Of a stretch of DNA of 64,000 bases, positions 18,487 to 28,406 are shown one piece after another; positions within the stretch are counted from its first letter, which is position 1; every line of letters starts with the position of its first letter. Where the stretch lies: the NCBI RefSeq assembly GCF_003594915.1, contig NZ_QZCS01000002.1, positions 1 through 64,000 of the forward strand, given 5' to 3'. A model generated the notes under the pieces. It ran no database searches and had not been told where the DNA came from. It saw only the letters and a list, made by a program, of their open reading frames with translations. Source of the DNA: Enterobacter chuandaensis. Its GTDB lineage: Bacteria; Pseudomonadota; Gammaproteobacteria; Enterobacterales; Enterobacteriaceae. The position numbers and the translations under genes are program-made.

Positions 18487-19721
18487 AATGTACCTGGCAG
18501 GAAGGCAACCGGATCACGCTGCTGGTCAATGGCGACGAGTACTACCCGGCCGTGTTTAAGGCAATTGACCAGGCTAAGCAGAAAGTGATCCTCGAAACCT
18601 TTATCTGGTTCGAAGACGACGTGGGCAAACAGCTACACAGCGTGCTGCTGCGCGCCGCCCGGCGCGGCGTCAAAATCGAAGCCCTGCTGGATGGCTATGG
18701 CTCGCCGGATCTCAGCGATGAATTCGTTAATGAACTCACCTCCGCAGGCGTGGTGTTCCGCTACTACGATCCCGGCCCTCGCCTGTTCGGCATGCGTACC
18801 AACCTGTTCCGCCGGATGCACCGCAAAATTGTGGTGGTGGATGAGACGGTGGCATTTGTCGGCGGCATTAACTACTCCGCTGAGCACATGTCCGATTACG
18901 GTCCCGAGGCGAAGCAGGATTATGCCATTCGCATTGAAGGGCCAGTGGTTCAGGATATTTTGCTGTTCGAGCTGGAAAACCTGCCCGGTAAAGAGGCCGT
19001 ACGCCGCTGGTGGAAACGCCGCCATCGTCCGGAAGAGAACCGCATGCCCGGCGAAGCGCAGGCGCTCTTCGTCTGGCGGGATAACGGCGAGCACCGGGAC
19101 GACATTGAACGTCATTACCTGAAGATGCTCGCCAACGCGAAGCGCGAGGTCATCATCGCCAATGCCTACTTTTTCCCGGGCTATCGCCTGCTGCATGCCA
19201 TGCGTAATGCCGCCCGTCGCGGCGTACGCGTGAAGCTGATTGTACAGGGCGAGCCGGATATGCCGATTGTCAAAGTCGGGGCGCGCCTGCTCTATAACTA
19301 CCTGGTGAAGGGCGGCGTGCAGATTTATGAATATCGCCGCCGTCCGCTGCACGGCAAAGTCGCGCTGATGGACGACCACTGGGCGACCGTGGGCTCCAGC
19401 AACCTCGATCCGCTGAGCTTATCGCTCAATCTCGAAGCTAACCTGATCATTCACGATCGCCAGTTTAATCAGACCCTGCGGGATAACCTGCAGGCGTTGA
19501 TCGTTAACGACTGCGTGCGCGTGGATGAATCCATGGTGCCGAAACGGAGCTGGTGGAACGTTGGCATCGGCGTCGTGGTGTTCCACTTCCTGCGCCACTT
19601 CCCGGCGATGGTCGGCTGGCTGCCGGCGCATACGCCAAAGCTTGCTCAGGTGGACCCGCCGGTACAACCCGAAATGGAAACCCAGGACCGCGTTGAAGCG
19701 GAAGATGGAGGCAAACCCTGA
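18483..19721 (+). CDS. clsB: Cardiolipin synthase B
   Basis: A 412-residue phospholipase-D superfamily enzyme with two HKD motifs: '[16 protein letters not shown]' (about 114) and '[16 protein letters not shown]' (about 292). ClsB joins two phosphatidylglycerol molecules into cardiolipin and can also make phosphatidylglycerol. The C-terminal region after about 345 carries a hydrophobic stretch ('[13 protein letters not shown]') that may contact the membrane. It overlaps ybhP by four bases and ybhN by one. Confidence 0.95.
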   Translation: MKCTWQEGNRITLLVNGDEYYPAVFKAIDQAKQKVILETFIWFEDDVGKQLHSVLLRAARRGVKIEALLDGYGSPDLSDEFVNELTSAGVVFRYYDPGPRLFGMRTNLFRRMHRKIVVVDETVAFVGGINYSAEHMSDYGPEAKQDYAIRIEGPVVQDILLFELENLPGKEAVRRWWKRRHRPEENRMPGEAQALFVWRDNGEHRDDIERHYLKMLANAKREVIIANAYFFPGYRLLHAMRNAARRGVRVKLIVQGEPDMPIVKVGARLLYNYLVKGGVQIYEYRRRPLHGKVALMDDHWATVGSSNLDPLSLSLNLEANLIIHDRQFNQTLRDNLQALIVNDCVRVDESMVPKRSWWNVGIGVVVFHFLRHFPAMVGWLPAHTPKLAQVDPPVQPEMETQDRVEAEDGGKP

Positions 19722-20683
19722 TGTCGAAATCACATCCTCGCTGGCGGCTGGCAAAAAAAATCCTCACCTGGGTGTTCTTCATTGCGGTCGCGGTACTGCT
19801 GGTGGTCTACGCGCAGAAGGTGGACTGGGAAGAGGTGTGGAAGGTTATCCGCAACTATAACCGGCTGGTGCTGCTGGGCGCCGTTGGGCTGGTCATCATC
19901 AGCTACCTGATGTACGGCTGCTATGACCTGCTCGGTCGCGCCTACTGCGGCCACAAGCTGGCTAAACGTCAGGTGATGCTGGTGTCGTTTATCTGCTACG
20001 CCTTTAACCTGACGCTGAGCACCTGGGTGGGCGGCATCGGCATGCGCTATCGCCTCTACTCGCGGCTCGGCCTGCCGGGCGGGACCATCACGCGTATTTT
20101 CTCGTTAAGCATCACCACCAACTGGCTGGGCTATATTCTCCTCGGCGGGGTGATTTTCACCATCGGCGTGGTGCAGCTGCCCGCGCACTGGTATATCGAC
20201 GAGGCCACGCTGCGCATTCTCGGCATTGTGCTGCTGCTGATCATCGCCGTGTATCTGTGGGCCTGCGCCTTTGCTAAGCGTCGCCATATGACCCTCAAAG
20301 GGCAAAAGCTGGTGCTGCCTTCCTGGAAGTTTGCGGTGCTGCAGATGGTGGTATCCAGCGCCAACTGGATGGCGATGGGGGCAATCATCTGGCTGTTGAT
20401 TGGCGAGGATGTGAATTACTTCTTCGTGCTGGGCGTGCTGCTGGTGAGCAGTATCGCTGGGGTGATTGTGCATATTCCGGCGGGGATCGGCGTGCTGGAG
20501 GCGGTGTTTATCGCGCTGCTTGCGGGGGAGCATGTCTCTCAGGGAACGATTATCGCGGCTCTGCTGGCGTACCGCATGATCTATTATTTCCTGCCGCTGG
20601 CGCTGGCAACGGTCTGCTATCTGGTGCTGGAGAGTCGGGCGAAAAAGCTGAGGGCGAAGAACGAGAAGGCGATGGCGAAATAA
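19721..20683 (+). CDS. ybhN: YbhN (UPF0104) integral membrane protein
   Basis: A 320-residue polytopic membrane protein with about eight hydrophobic helices, matching the YbhN/UPF0104 family related to the membrane half of lysyl-phosphatidylglycerol synthases. 'TLSTWVGGIGMRYRLYSRLGL' is the conserved family core and is shown here as two contiguous parts around the glycines. The aminoacyl-transferase domain of true MprF is absent. It is coupled to clsB (overlap of one base), which suggests a membrane-lipid role such as flipping or handling; this is inferred. Confidence 0.92.
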   Translation: MSKSHPRWRLAKKILTWVFFIAVAVLLVVYAQKVDWEEVWKVIRNYNRLVLLGAVGLVIISYLMYGCYDLLGRAYCGHKLAKRQVMLVSFICYAFNLTLSTWVGGIGMRYRLYSRLGLPGGTITRIFSLSITTNWLGYILLGGVIFTIGVVQLPAHWYIDEATLRILGIVLLLIIAVYLWACAFAKRRHMTLKGQKLVLPSWKFAVLQMVVSSANWMAMGAIIWLLIGEDVNYFFVLGVLLVSSIAGVIVHIPAGIGVLEAVFIALLAGEHVSQGTIIAALLAYRMIYYFLPLALATVCYLVLESRAKKLRAKNEKAMAK

Positions 20684-20740
20684 ACACCCCCTCACCCCGG
20701 CCCTCTCCCCAAAGGGGAGAGGGTTAGGGTGAGGGGGTGT
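20684..20740. terminator. Large REP-like hairpin between ybhN and ybhL
   Basis: A nearly complete hairpin: ACACCCCCTCACCC pairs with GGGTGAGGGGGTGT, and inside it CCCTCTCCCC pairs with GGGGAGAGGG over a four-base loop. It fills the whole convergent gap and can terminate or protect both transcripts. The same CCCTCTC...GAGAGGG core appears in the repeat block at 25.5 kb, so it looks like a dispersed REP-type element of this genome. Confidence 0.8.
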
Positions 20741-20742
20741 CT

Positions 20743-21450
20743 TTAGCGACGGTTGCCGAAAATCCGCAGCAGCATCAGGAACAGGTTGATGAAGTCCAGA
20801 TACAGCGTCAGCGCGCCAAGAATCGAGTATTTGCGCAGGTTTGAACTGTCGCGCACGTCGATCTGCTCACCGATGTTTTTCAGCTTCTGGGTGTCATAGG
20901 CCGTCAAGCCAACGAAGACCACGACCCCGATGTAGGTCACGGCCCACATCAGCGCGTCGCTCTTGAGCCACAGGTTTACCAGCGACGCCAGCACAATCCC
21001 TATCAGCCCCATAAACAGCATGTTGCCGAAGCCGCTCAGGTCACGTTTGGTGGTGTAACCGTACAGGCTCATTACACCGAACATCCCGCCGGTCACCACA
21101 AAGGTGCTGGCGATGGAGGAGTAGGTGTAAACGATGAAAATGCTGGAGAGCGTCAGCCCGGTCAGCGCCGAATAGAGCATAAACAGCGTGGTCGCCATGC
21201 CCGCGCTGAGCTTGTGCACCAGCCCGGAGAGCACAAACACCAGCGCCAGCTGCGCGATAATCAGCCCAAAGAAGGTGATTTTGCTGGAGAAGATAAACAT
21301 CATCAGTTCAGGCGTGTTTGCTGCATACCACGCGATGAACGCCGTCAGCAGCAGGCCGACCGTCATCCAGCCGTACACCTGAGCCATATACGTCTGCAGG
21401 CCGCTACGGGTCTGCTGTACTATTGAATCGGAACGCGGAAATCGGTCCAT
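20743..21450 (-). CDS. ybhL: Bax inhibitor-1 family membrane protein YbhL
   Basis: A 235-residue protein with seven hydrophobic helices and the BI-1 family C-terminus with 'TAYDTQKLKNIGEQ' and acidic residues. BI-1 proteins such as BsYetJ are pH-sensitive calcium leak channels; YbhL function in enterics is not settled. It is transcribed alone, between ybhN (convergent) and the moa operon. Confidence 0.94.
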   Translation of the reverse strand: MDRFPRSDSIVQQTRSGLQTYMAQVYGWMTVGLLLTAFIAWYAANTPELMMFIFSSKITFFGLIIAQLALVFVLSGLVHKLSAGMATTLFMLYSALTGLTLSSIFIVYTYSSIASTFVVTGGMFGVMSLYGYTTKRDLSGFGNMLFMGLIGIVLASLVNLWLKSDALMWAVTYIGVVVFVGLTAYDTQKLKNIGEQIDVRDSSNLRKYSILGALTLYLDFINLFLMLLRIFGNRR

Positions 21451-21514
21451 GATTCACTCCTGATTAAGATTAAGTAAACACACACGTTAAGAGTAACACA
21501 TCCACGTAAACCGA

Positions 21515-21967
21515 CTACCAACGGCTGGCGGCCTGTTTATCGCTGTCGCGTGATTCCACCCAGCGGTCGCCTTCCGGCGTGGCTTCGCGTTTCCAGAACG
21601 GCGCTTTGGTTTTGAGGAAATCCATAATGAACTCCCCTGCCGCAAACGCGCTGCCACGGTGCGCACTGGTGACGCCAACAAAAACGATCTCTTCGCCAGG
21701 CCACATCTCACCGATGCGGTGAATCACCGTGACGCGACCGAGCGGCCAGCGGCCTCGCGCCTCATCCACAATTGCCGCCAGCGATTTTTCCGTCATGCCC
21801 GGGTAGTGCTCCAGCGTCAGCGCTTTTACGCTGTCGCCGAGATTGTGGTTACGCACTTTACCGGTGAAGGTAACGACCGCACCGTCTTCATCGCGTTCCG
21901 CCAGCCAGTCATATTCTGTACCGACGGTAAAGCGCTCAGGGCCGACCAGAATTCGGGTTTCTGCCAT
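21515..21967 (-). CDS. moaE: Molybdopterin synthase large subunit MoaE
   Basis: A 150-residue protein, the E. coli length. The motifs 'HRIGEMWPGEE', 'SAHRGSAF' and 'KAPFWKRE' carry the catalytic lysines and arginines that position cyclic pyranopterin monophosphate while MoaD thiocarboxylate delivers sulfur. The ATG at 21967 was chosen because it follows the moaD stop by one base and restores the family N-terminus 'AETRILVG'. Last gene of moaABCDE. Confidence 0.96.
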   Translation of the reverse strand: MAETRILVGPERFTVGTEYDWLAERDEDGAVVTFTGKVRNHNLGDSVKALTLEHYPGMTEKSLAAIVDEARGRWPLGRVTVIHRIGEMWPGEEIVFVGVTSAHRGSAFAAGEFIMDFLKTKAPFWKREATPEGDRWVESRDSDKQAASRW

Positions 21968-21968
21968 C

Positions 21969-22214
21969 TTACCCCCCTGTGACCGGCGGGAAGAAGGCCA
22001 CTTCATCCCCTTCAGCCAGCGGGTGGGTAAATTCCACCAGCGTCTGGTTAACGGCGGCCAGCAGCTTGCCTTCATCCAGCGCCAGCGCCCAGCGGTCGCT
22101 TTGTGCCGCCAGGTGCGCGCGCAGGGCAGCGACGTTTTCGAAGGGCGCGTCCAGCGTCAGGCTGTCGGTATTGACCAGCTCGCGCACCTGGGCGAAAAAG
22201 AGCACTTTAATCAT
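21969..22214 (-). CDS. moaD: Molybdopterin synthase sulfur carrier MoaD
   Basis: An 81-residue ubiquitin-like protein that ends in the required Gly-Gly ('PPVTGG'), the site of adenylation by MoeB and thiocarboxylation. The start at 22214 overlaps the end of moaC by eight bases. MoaD and MoaE form the heterotetrameric synthase that makes the dithiolene of molybdopterin. Confidence 0.96.
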   Translation of the reverse strand: MIKVLFFAQVRELVNTDSLTLDAPFENVAALRAHLAAQSDRWALALDEGKLLAAVNQTLVEFTHPLAEGDEVAFFPPVTGG

Positions 22215-22692
22215 GGCTGTCCACCTTAAAATCACCGGATTTGCCGCCGCTTTTTGCCAGCAGGCGAACCGGGCCAATCACCATATCTTTCTGCACCGCT
22301 TTGCACATGTCGTAGATGGTCAGCGCGGCGACGGAGGCCGCCGTCAGGGCTTCCATCTCCACGCCGGTTTTGCCGGTTAAGCGGCACAGGGACTCAATGC
22401 GTACGCGGTTATGCTCCGGCTGCGCCTGCAGGTTCACTTCCACCTTGCTCAGCATCAGCGGGTGGCAGAGCGGAATGAGATCCCAGGTCCGTTTTGCAGC
22501 CTGAATACCGGCGATACGCGCGGTGGCAAAGACGTCGCCCTTGTGGTGGCTGCCGTCGATAATCATCGACAGCGTTTCAGGAAGCATGGTGACGAACGCT
22601 TCCGCGCGCGCCTCGCGCACCGTTTCCGCTTTGGCGGAGACGTCCACCATATGCGCTTCGCCAGCGGCGTTAATGTGGGTCAGTTGTGACAT
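22207..22692 (-). CDS. moaC: Cyclic pyranopterin monophosphate synthase MoaC
   Basis: A 161-residue protein, same length as E. coli MoaC. Conserved segments include '[14 protein letters not shown]', 'IPLCHPLML' and '[11 protein letters not shown]', with the catalytic Lys in '[10 protein letters not shown]'. It converts the MoaA product 3',8-cyclo-7,8-dihydro-GTP into cyclic pyranopterin monophosphate. Three bases separate it from moaB. Confidence 0.97.
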   Translation of the reverse strand: MSQLTHINAAGEAHMVDVSAKAETVREARAEAFVTMLPETLSMIIDGSHHKGDVFATARIAGIQAAKRTWDLIPLCHPLMLSKVEVNLQAQPEHNRVRIESLCRLTGKTGVEMEALTAASVAALTIYDMCKAVQKDMVIGPVRLLAKSGGKSGDFKVDSHD

Positions 22693-22695
22693 AGC

Positions 22696-23208
22696 TTATT
22701 TCTTTAAATGGGGATGGAAATTACACGGACGGGTACGGGCATCCAGCTGCGGGGCGATGATGTTTTCCCACGCGGTGCGGCAGGCTTTGGTCGAGCCCGG
22801 CATGGCGAAAATCAGGGTTTTGTTAGCTACCCCGGCAACGGCGCGCGACTGGAGCGTGGAGGTACCAATCTCTTCAAACGAGAGCATGCGGAACACTTCG
22901 CCGAAGCCTTCCACCTCGCGGTCAAACAGCGGGATAAGCGCTTCGGGGGCCTGATCGCCTGCGGTAAAGCCGGTGCCGCCGGTGATCAGCACCACCTGCA
23001 CCTCATCACTCGCAATCCACTGCGACACCTGCGCGCGAATGGCGTAGCGGTTCTCCTTCACGATCGCTTTATCGACGATGTTATGCCCCGCGTCATGGGC
23101 CGCGTCGCGCAGCCAGTGGCCGGAAGTATCATCTTCCTCGCCACGACGGTCGGAAACGGTAAGGATAGCAATGCGTGTCGGGATAAATTCTGCGCTTACC
23201 TGACTCAT
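22696..23208 (-). CDS. moaB: Molybdopterin-binding protein MoaB
   Basis: A 170-residue MoaB/Mog-fold protein with 'ILTVSDRRGEEDDTSG', 'LITGGTGF' and 'FAMPGST'. In E. coli it binds molybdopterin but is dispensable for cofactor synthesis, where MogA does the adenylation. It lies 24 bases after moaA. Confidence 0.96.
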   Translation of the reverse strand: MSQVSAEFIPTRIAILTVSDRRGEEDDTSGHWLRDAAHDAGHNIVDKAIVKENRYAIRAQVSQWIASDEVQVVLITGGTGFTAGDQAPEALIPLFDREVEGFGEVFRMLSFEEIGTSTLQSRAVAGVANKTLIFAMPGSTKACRTAWENIIAPQLDARTRPCNFHPHLKK

Positions 23209-23232
23209 CTTCTAATTCCTTCTTAAGCCTGA

Positions 23233-24222
23233 TTACCCGCCGATGTAAGACAGGTTCTGAGTAATGCCGGTGTTGCCCTGATGCAGGAAGTGGGTCTGTT
23301 TTTTGTGCGTCAGCGCTTCAGAAATGCGCGCTTCAAGCGCGTCCTGCTGGGCATCGTCTGCCAGCAGATCGCGAAGATCGACGCCGCCGTCGCCGAACAG
23401 GCAGAGATGAAGCTTGCCAACGGAGGAGACGCGAAGACGATTACAGCTGGCGCAGAAGTCTTTCTCATAGGGCATGATAAGCCCAATCTCGCCTTCGTAA
23501 TCCGGGTGACAGAAGACCTGTGCCGGGCCGTCGCTGCGCTGGCGGATCTGGTGGATCCAGCCGCGTTTCAGCAGCTCGTCGCGCAGCACCATGCCGGAGA
23601 TGTGATGACGGCGAAACAGCTCGCTGCCCTCGCCCGTTTCCATCAGCTCGATAAAACGCAGTTGAATGGGGCGCGGCTTGATCCACGCCAGAAAGGTGTC
23701 CAGCTGATGATGGTTAACGTCGCGCATCAGCACCGTGTTGACTTTGACCTTGTCGAACCCGGCGGTAAAGGCCGCGTCGATGCCGTCCATGACCTGGCGG
23801 AATTTGTCCTGCCCGGTAATGGCGTGAAACTGCCGGGCATCAAGGCTGTCTACGCTGACGTTGATAGCGGTTAAGCCAGCGTCGCGCCAGTTCGCCACGT
23901 CACGTGCCATGCGGTAACCGTTGGTGGTCACCGCGATCTGGCGGATACGTTCGTTTTCACGCACGGCGGCAATGATGTCGGGGAAATCGCGGCGAAGGGA
24001 GGGTTCGCCCCCGGTCAGACGGACTTTTTCCGTACCGAGCTCAGAGAACGCACGCGTGACGCGGCGCACTTCATCCACGGAGAGAAAGCCGTTATTGGTA
24101 ACGCTACCCGGTTTGTAGCCGTCGGGCAGGCAGTAGGTGCAACGGAAGTTGCACACGTCGGTAATCGACAGACGTAAGTAAAAAAACTTACGCGCGAAAG
24201 CATCAGTAAGTTGTGAAGCCAT
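23233..24222 (-). CDS. moaA: GTP 3',8-cyclase MoaA (radical SAM)
   Basis: A 329-residue radical SAM enzyme that starts molybdenum-cofactor synthesis from GTP. The N-terminal cluster motif is C24, C28, C31 ('CNFRCTYC'). The C-terminal cluster that binds GTP is in 'CASCNRLR' and 'LCLFG', and the protein ends in the required Gly-Gly. The ATG at 24222 was preferred over an upstream in-frame start because the upstream part is the riboswitch leader. First gene of moaABCDE. Confidence 0.97.
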   Translation of the reverse strand: MASQLTDAFARKFFYLRLSITDVCNFRCTYCLPDGYKPGSVTNNGFLSVDEVRRVTRAFSELGTEKVRLTGGEPSLRRDFPDIIAAVRENERIRQIAVTTNGYRMARDVANWRDAGLTAINVSVDSLDARQFHAITGQDKFRQVMDGIDAAFTAGFDKVKVNTVLMRDVNHHQLDTFLAWIKPRPIQLRFIELMETGEGSELFRRHHISGMVLRDELLKRGWIHQIRQRSDGPAQVFCHPDYEGEIGLIMPYEKDFCASCNRLRVSSVGKLHLCLFGDGGVDLRDLLADDAQQDALEARISEALTHKKQTHFLHQGNTGITQNLSYIGG

Positions 24223-24229
24223 GTACACC

Positions 24230-24332
24230 TTTCCAGATCGGGAGGCACAGTCATTTCTTTCTGTACCCTGGTGGCCTTTTCGCCACGGCCAGGGCGCCAT
24301 ATCGTTCGACACAGGCGCCAGGGCTAGAGTGT
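24230..24332 (-). promoter_or_regulatory. Molybdenum-cofactor (Moco) riboswitch of moaA
   Basis: The minus-strand leader begins CACTCTAGCC, has complementary GGCGCC blocks, a hairpin CCGTGGC-GAAAAG-GCCAC, and 'ACCAGGG', then 'GAAATGACTGTGCCTCCC' before the moaA ribosome site. This order of conserved blocks matches the E. coli moaA leader, the type member of the Moco RNA motif, which lowers moaA expression when cofactor is present. Boundaries are approximate. Confidence 0.88.
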
Positions 24333-24403
24333 ATGTTTTCAATTTCGAAAACGTGGTTATGGCGATAGTAGCGCGGAAATTCTCACTTCGCCATCATCGC
24401 CTT

Positions 24404-24429
24404 TCGCTATATAATTATGTATATAGCGA
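24404..24429. promoter_or_regulatory. ModE-molybdate box upstream of moaA
   Basis: A perfect inverted repeat, TCGCTATATA and TATATAGCGA with a six-base spacer, equals the ModE consensus. In E. coli ModE-molybdate activates moa from this kind of site. It lies about 75-100 bases upstream of the riboswitch, in the 346-base gap shared with ybhK. Confidence 0.93.
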
Positions 24430-24568
24430 CTCAGTCCTGCATTTTCGCTACAGAATACCTAAAAACCGCACTTTCGCATTGATATACGTCATTTTGCATT
24501 GGGTGGGGCATCGTCTTTTAGGGGTAGTTAGGTTACTGTTATGCGATTGATGGTGATAAGGAATACGT

Positions 24569-25477
24569 ATGCGCAGTCGCACTTTTGCGGATCTTGACCG
24601 AGTGGTCGCTCTTGGCGGAGGCCACGGTCTGGGCCGTGTTATGTCCTCTTTGTCGTCACTCGGCTCACGGCTGACAGGGATAGTGACCACCACCGATAAC
24701 GGTGGCTCAACCGGGAGGATCCGACGCGCCGAAGGCGGGATAGCCTGGGGTGATATGCGCAACTGTCTGAACCAGCTTATTACAGAGCCGAGCGTCGCGT
24801 CAGCGATGTTTGAGTACCGTTTTGGCGGCAATGGCGAGCTTTCCGGGCATAACCTGGGAAATTTAATGCTTAAAGCGCTGGATCACCTTAGCGTGCGGCC
24901 GCTTGAAGCCATCAATTTAATTCGAAACCTGCTGAAAGTGGATGCGTTTCTGATCCCGATGTCTGAACAGCCGGTGGATTTGATGGCGATTGATGCCGAC
25001 GATCACGAAGTATACGGCGAAGTGAACATCGACCAGCTTCTGCTGCCACCAAAAGAGCTGATGACCTACCCGAGCGTGCCGGCCACGCGAGAAGCGGTGG
25101 AAGCCATCGGGGAAGCGGATCTTATCCTGATCGGTCCAGGCAGTTTTTACACCAGCCTGATACCAATCCTGCTGGTGAAAGAGCTGGCGCAGGCGCTGCG
25201 TCGCACCCCTGCCCCAATGGTTTACATCGGTAATCTGGGCCGTGAGCTGAGCCCGGCGGCGGCGAGCCTGTCGCTGGCGGACAAACTCAATTTGATGGAG
25301 CATTACGTCGGCAAGAAAATCATTGACGGCGTCGTCGTGGGCCCAAAAGTGGATGTGTCAGGGATTGGTGATCGTCTGGTGGTGCAGGAGCCGCTGGAGG
25401 CCTCAGACATCAAGTATCGACACGACCGCCATCTGTTGCGCGAGGCGCTGGAGAAAGCGATTCAGGCACTGGGTTAG
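24569..25477 (+). CDS. ybhK: YvcK/CofD-like protein YbhK
   Basis: A 302-residue protein of the gluconeogenesis factor (YvcK) family. It has a Rossmann-like start '[16 protein letters not shown]', then '[12 protein letters not shown]' and '[13 protein letters not shown]', which in the family bind UDP-sugars and nucleotides. B. subtilis YvcK is needed for growth on gluconeogenic carbon sources and affects cell shape; the E. coli role is not defined. It is divergent from moaA and has its own promoter. Confidence 0.93.
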   Translation: MRSRTFADLDRVVALGGGHGLGRVMSSLSSLGSRLTGIVTTTDNGGSTGRIRRAEGGIAWGDMRNCLNQLITEPSVASAMFEYRFGGNGELSGHNLGNLMLKALDHLSVRPLEAINLIRNLLKVDAFLIPMSEQPVDLMAIDADDHEVYGEVNIDQLLLPPKELMTYPSVPATREAVEAIGEADLILIGPGSFYTSLIPILLVKELAQALRRTPAPMVYIGNLGRELSPAAASLSLADKLNLMEHYVGKKIIDGVVVGPKVDVSGIGDRLVVQEPLEASDIKYRHDRHLLREALEKAIQALG

Positions 25478-25499
25478 GTTCGTTTGGTGCGGCCTGATG

Positions 25500-25952
25500 C
25501 CCTCACCCACTGGGCTGAGGGTTCCCCACAAAATAATGCCAGCACGGACGACCCCCTCTCGCTTGAGGGAGAGGGCGGGGTGAGGGGGAACATACGGCTC
25601 TGGTGGTCATTCCGTTCACTTCACGTTCCTTGCTACTCTGTGAGGACATGACCGGTGAACGTGCCAGGGCGGCTCAATCGCCACCGCCCTGGCGACCCGG
25701 GCTCCCGGCGGTAAATCGCCGCTTCGCGGTACCCTCAGCTTATTCCTTCAGGCTATCGGGTCGGGCATGAGCCTGCATCCCTGCAGGCCACGCCCTCTCG
25801 GCGCATCCCTGCGCCTCGCCCCGGCCTTACGGAAACGCTTCGGCGATTTACAGCCGGACCTGGGCATCGCTGAAAGCCTTAACTCGTTCTGAAACAACCT
25901 TATTGCTTCTGTCTAAAAATTACTGGGGATTCCTCAGCCCACGGGGAGAGGG
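25500..25952. repeat. Non-coding repeat block between ybhK and uvrB
   Basis: The 491-base gap between ybhK and uvrB holds no credible gene. It begins with CCCTCACCCACTGGGCTGAG (25500 on) and a second REP-like palindrome (25552-25588, CCCTCTC...GGGAGAGGG), and it ends with CCTCAGCCCACGGGGAGAGG (25932 on), which resembles the inverse of the left sequence. Between them is a GC-rich, stem-loop-rich segment, including CCAGGGCGG (25664) pairing with CCGCCCTGG (25684) and CCTGCA-TCCC-TGCAGG. The arrangement looks like a dispersed intergenic repeat of Enterobacter-type genomes bracketed by REPs. I recall similar sequence in related genomes but cannot verify it here. Confidence 0.6.
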
Positions 25953-25968
25953 AGAAAACAACGCTTAT

Positions 25969-27984
25969 TCACGATGCCGCAATAAACAGATCCCGCAGCT
26001 GATGCAGCTGGTCGCGGATCTGCGCCGCCTCTTCGAACTCCAGGTTCTGGGCGTGCTGCATCATCTGTCCTTCCAGCTCGTGGATTTTCTGCTGCAGCGC
26101 TTTCGGCGTGAGTACGACAGTATCTTCTTCCACCACTGAACGCGCCTTGCCGCGACCTTTCGCTTTGGTCTTCGCAATGTTCTGACCCAGCGCCAGGATA
26201 TCCACCACCTTCTTGTTCAGCCCCTGCGGCGTGATGCCGTGCTCTTCGTTGTAGCGCTGCTGTTTCTCGCGGCGGCGCTCCGTTTCGCCAATCGCTTTCG
26301 CCATCGACGGGGTGATTTTATCACCGTACAGAATCGCTTTACCGTTGACGTTACGCGCGGCGCGACCAATGGTCTGGATCAAGGAGCGCTCAGAACGCAG
26401 GAAGCCCTCTTTATCGGCGTCCAGAATCGCCACCAGCGAGACTTCCGGCATATCCAGACCTTCTCGCAGCAGGTTGATCCCCACCAGCACGTCAAATTCG
26501 CCCAGACGCAGATCGCGGATAATCTCCATACGCTCCACGGTGTCGATATCCGAGTGCAGATAGCGCACCTTCTCACCGTGTTCTTCCAGATACTCAGTCA
26601 GGTCTTCCGCCATGCGCTTGGTGAGCGTCGTCACCAGCACGCGCTCGTTGATGGCGGAACGGGCGCGAATTTCCGAGAGCAGATCGTCCACCTGGGTCGC
26701 CACCGGGCGCACCTCAATAATCGGGTCCAGCAGCCCGGTCGGACGGACCACCTGGTCAACGACCTCATCGCCAGATTTCTCCAGCTCGTAGTTGCCCGGC
26801 GTGGCCGAGACGTAGATAGTTTGCGGTGCCAGCGCCTCAAACTCTTCAAACTTCATCGGACGGTTATCCAGCGCTGACGGCAGGCGGAAGCCATACTCCA
26901 CCAGCGTCTCTTTACGTGCCCGGTCACCGCGGTACATCCCGCCGATCTGCGGGATCGTAACGTGGGATTCGTCGATCACCAGCAAACCGTCTGCCGGAAG
27001 GTAATCAAACAGCGTCGGCGGCGGCTCGCCCGGCCCGCGCCCGGAGAGGAATCGCGAGTAGTTTTCGATACCCGAGCAGTAGCCCAGCTCGTTCATCATC
27101 TCCAGATCGAACTGGGTGCGCTGGCTCAGGCGCTGCTCTTCCAGCAGCTTATTGTTGGCCAGAAGCACCTTACGGCGCTCTGCAAGCTCCTCTTTGATCT
27201 CTTCCATCGCCTGTACGATACGCTCGCGTGGCGTCACGTAGTGCGTTTTCGGGTAGATGGTAAAACGCTGGATCACCGACTCAACGTGTCCGGTCAGCGG
27301 GTCGAAGAGCGACAGGCGTTCAACCTCTTCGTCAAACAGCTCAACGCGCAGCGCCATATCGTCCGATTCCGCCGGGAAGATGTCGATCACCTCACCGCGT
27401 ACGCGGAAGGTACCGCGCTGGAACGCCTGGTCGTTACGGGTGTACTGCAGCTCGGCCAGACGGCGCAAAATGGCGCGCTGGTCGATGATCATCCCCTGCG
27501 TCAGGTGCAGCATCATCTTCAGGTAGAGATCCGGGTCACCCAGACCGTAAATCGCGGAAACAGACGCAACCACAACCACATCGCGACGCTCAAGCAGCGC
27601 CTTGGTCGCAGACAGTCGCATCTGTTCGATGTGTTCGTTCACCGAGGCATCTTTCTCAATGAAGGTATCAGAACTCGGCACATAGGCTTCCGGCTGGTAG
27701 TAATCGTAGTAGGAGACGAAATACTCTACGGCGTTTTCCGGGAAGAACTCTTTCATCTCGCCGTAAAGCTGGGCAGCGAGCGTTTTATTGGGCGCAAGCA
27801 CCATTGTGGGGCGCTGAAGGTCCGCAATCACGTTAGCGATGGTGAACGTTTTACCCGAGCCGGTTACCCCCAGCAGCGTCTGGTGCGCCAGCCCGTCTTC
27901 CAGCCCCTCTTCCAGACGACGGATCGCCTCAGGCTGATCGCCAGATGGACGGAAAGCAGAATTCAGTTTGAACGGTTTACTCAT
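25969..27984 (-). CDS. uvrB: Excinuclease ABC subunit B, UvrB
   Basis: A 671-residue nucleotide-excision-repair protein. Walker A 'GVTGSGKT' is at 39-46. The beta-hairpin that probes damage lies in '[12 protein letters not shown]', the helicase motifs include 'IDESH' and 'QTIGRAARN', and the C-terminal UVR domain binds UvrC ('[19 protein letters not shown]', with neighbours). The start at 27984 restores the family N-terminus '[11 protein letters not shown]'; 39 in-frame upstream codons are leader. A LexA-like box lies 76-96 bases upstream. Confidence 0.98.
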   Translation of the reverse strand: MSKPFKLNSAFRPSGDQPEAIRRLEEGLEDGLAHQTLLGVTGSGKTFTIANVIADLQRPTMVLAPNKTLAAQLYGEMKEFFPENAVEYFVSYYDYYQPEAYVPSSDTFIEKDASVNEHIEQMRLSATKALLERRDVVVVASVSAIYGLGDPDLYLKMMLHLTQGMIIDQRAILRRLAELQYTRNDQAFQRGTFRVRGEVIDIFPAESDDMALRVELFDEEVERLSLFDPLTGHVESVIQRFTIYPKTHYVTPRERIVQAMEEIKEELAERRKVLLANNKLLEEQRLSQRTQFDLEMMNELGYCSGIENYSRFLSGRGPGEPPPTLFDYLPADGLLVIDESHVTIPQIGGMYRGDRARKETLVEYGFRLPSALDNRPMKFEEFEALAPQTIYVSATPGNYELEKSGDEVVDQVVRPTGLLDPIIEVRPVATQVDDLLSEIRARSAINERVLVTTLTKRMAEDLTEYLEEHGEKVRYLHSDIDTVERMEIIRDLRLGEFDVLVGINLLREGLDMPEVSLVAILDADKEGFLRSERSLIQTIGRAARNVNGKAILYGDKITPSMAKAIGETERRREKQQRYNEEHGITPQGLNKKVVDILALGQNIAKTKAKGRGKARSVVEEDTVVLTPKALQQKIHELEGQMMQHAQNLEFEEAAQIRDQLHQLRDLFIAAS

Positions 27985-28060
27985 GGGCGACGACCTGATG
28001 ACGTTATTAAGCGGCAGGTGAGTAATTTTACTCCTTGTTGCCAGGAATGCCAGTAAAAAA

Positions 28061-28080
28061 CACTGGATGAAAAACCAGTA
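28061..28080. promoter_or_regulatory. LexA (SOS) box of uvrB
   Basis: On the minus strand TACTGGTTTTTCATCCAGTG, with CTG and CAG ten bases apart as LexA needs. It corresponds to the E. coli uvrB box, with G replacing T in the left arm and a matching change in the right (CTGG...CCAG). Confidence 0.8.
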
Positions 28081-28381
28081 GCGTGTCAGGATATTTAGCA
28101 TAGCGGCGGTGTGATTAGCGCGTTAGCGTACAAAATTTGGGCTCTGACGAGATAAAAAACCAGCCAGGTTGGGTTATCCCCAGAACTTTTTCTTTTTTAA
28201 CATTTGTCAAGCCAGGTAATGGTAGTTTTGTGGCAACGGGTGACACTTTCATGACGGTAATTGCTTTTATCTAAGCAATTAAATTATAAAAGATATTTTC
28301 TAAAGCCGCGTTTCGCGCCAATTTGGGCGAAAGCCGCGTCTTCTCTCGCTTATCGCGTGTTTTCTAACTCTCATGCACATG

Positions 28382-28406
28382 GTTATCCACAGGAATAGTG
28401 GATAAC
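28382..28406. promoter_or_regulatory. DnaA-box inverted repeat upstream of uvrB
   Basis: GTTATCCAC and GTGGATAAC form a perfect nine-base inverted repeat with a seven-base spacer. The left arm extends to TTATCCACA (28383-28391), the strongest DnaA box sequence. E. coli uvrB has an upstream promoter (P3) with a DnaA box a few hundred bases from the gene, so this may be its counterpart. The remaining 28107-28736 gap is AT-rich, with a small hairpin CGCGTTTCGCGCC...GGGCG at about 28308 and no credible gene. Confidence 0.6.

Noticed and set aside
25903-26139. 78-residue ORF entering uvrB
   Set aside because: Mostly antisense to the end of uvrB and begins in the repeat block.
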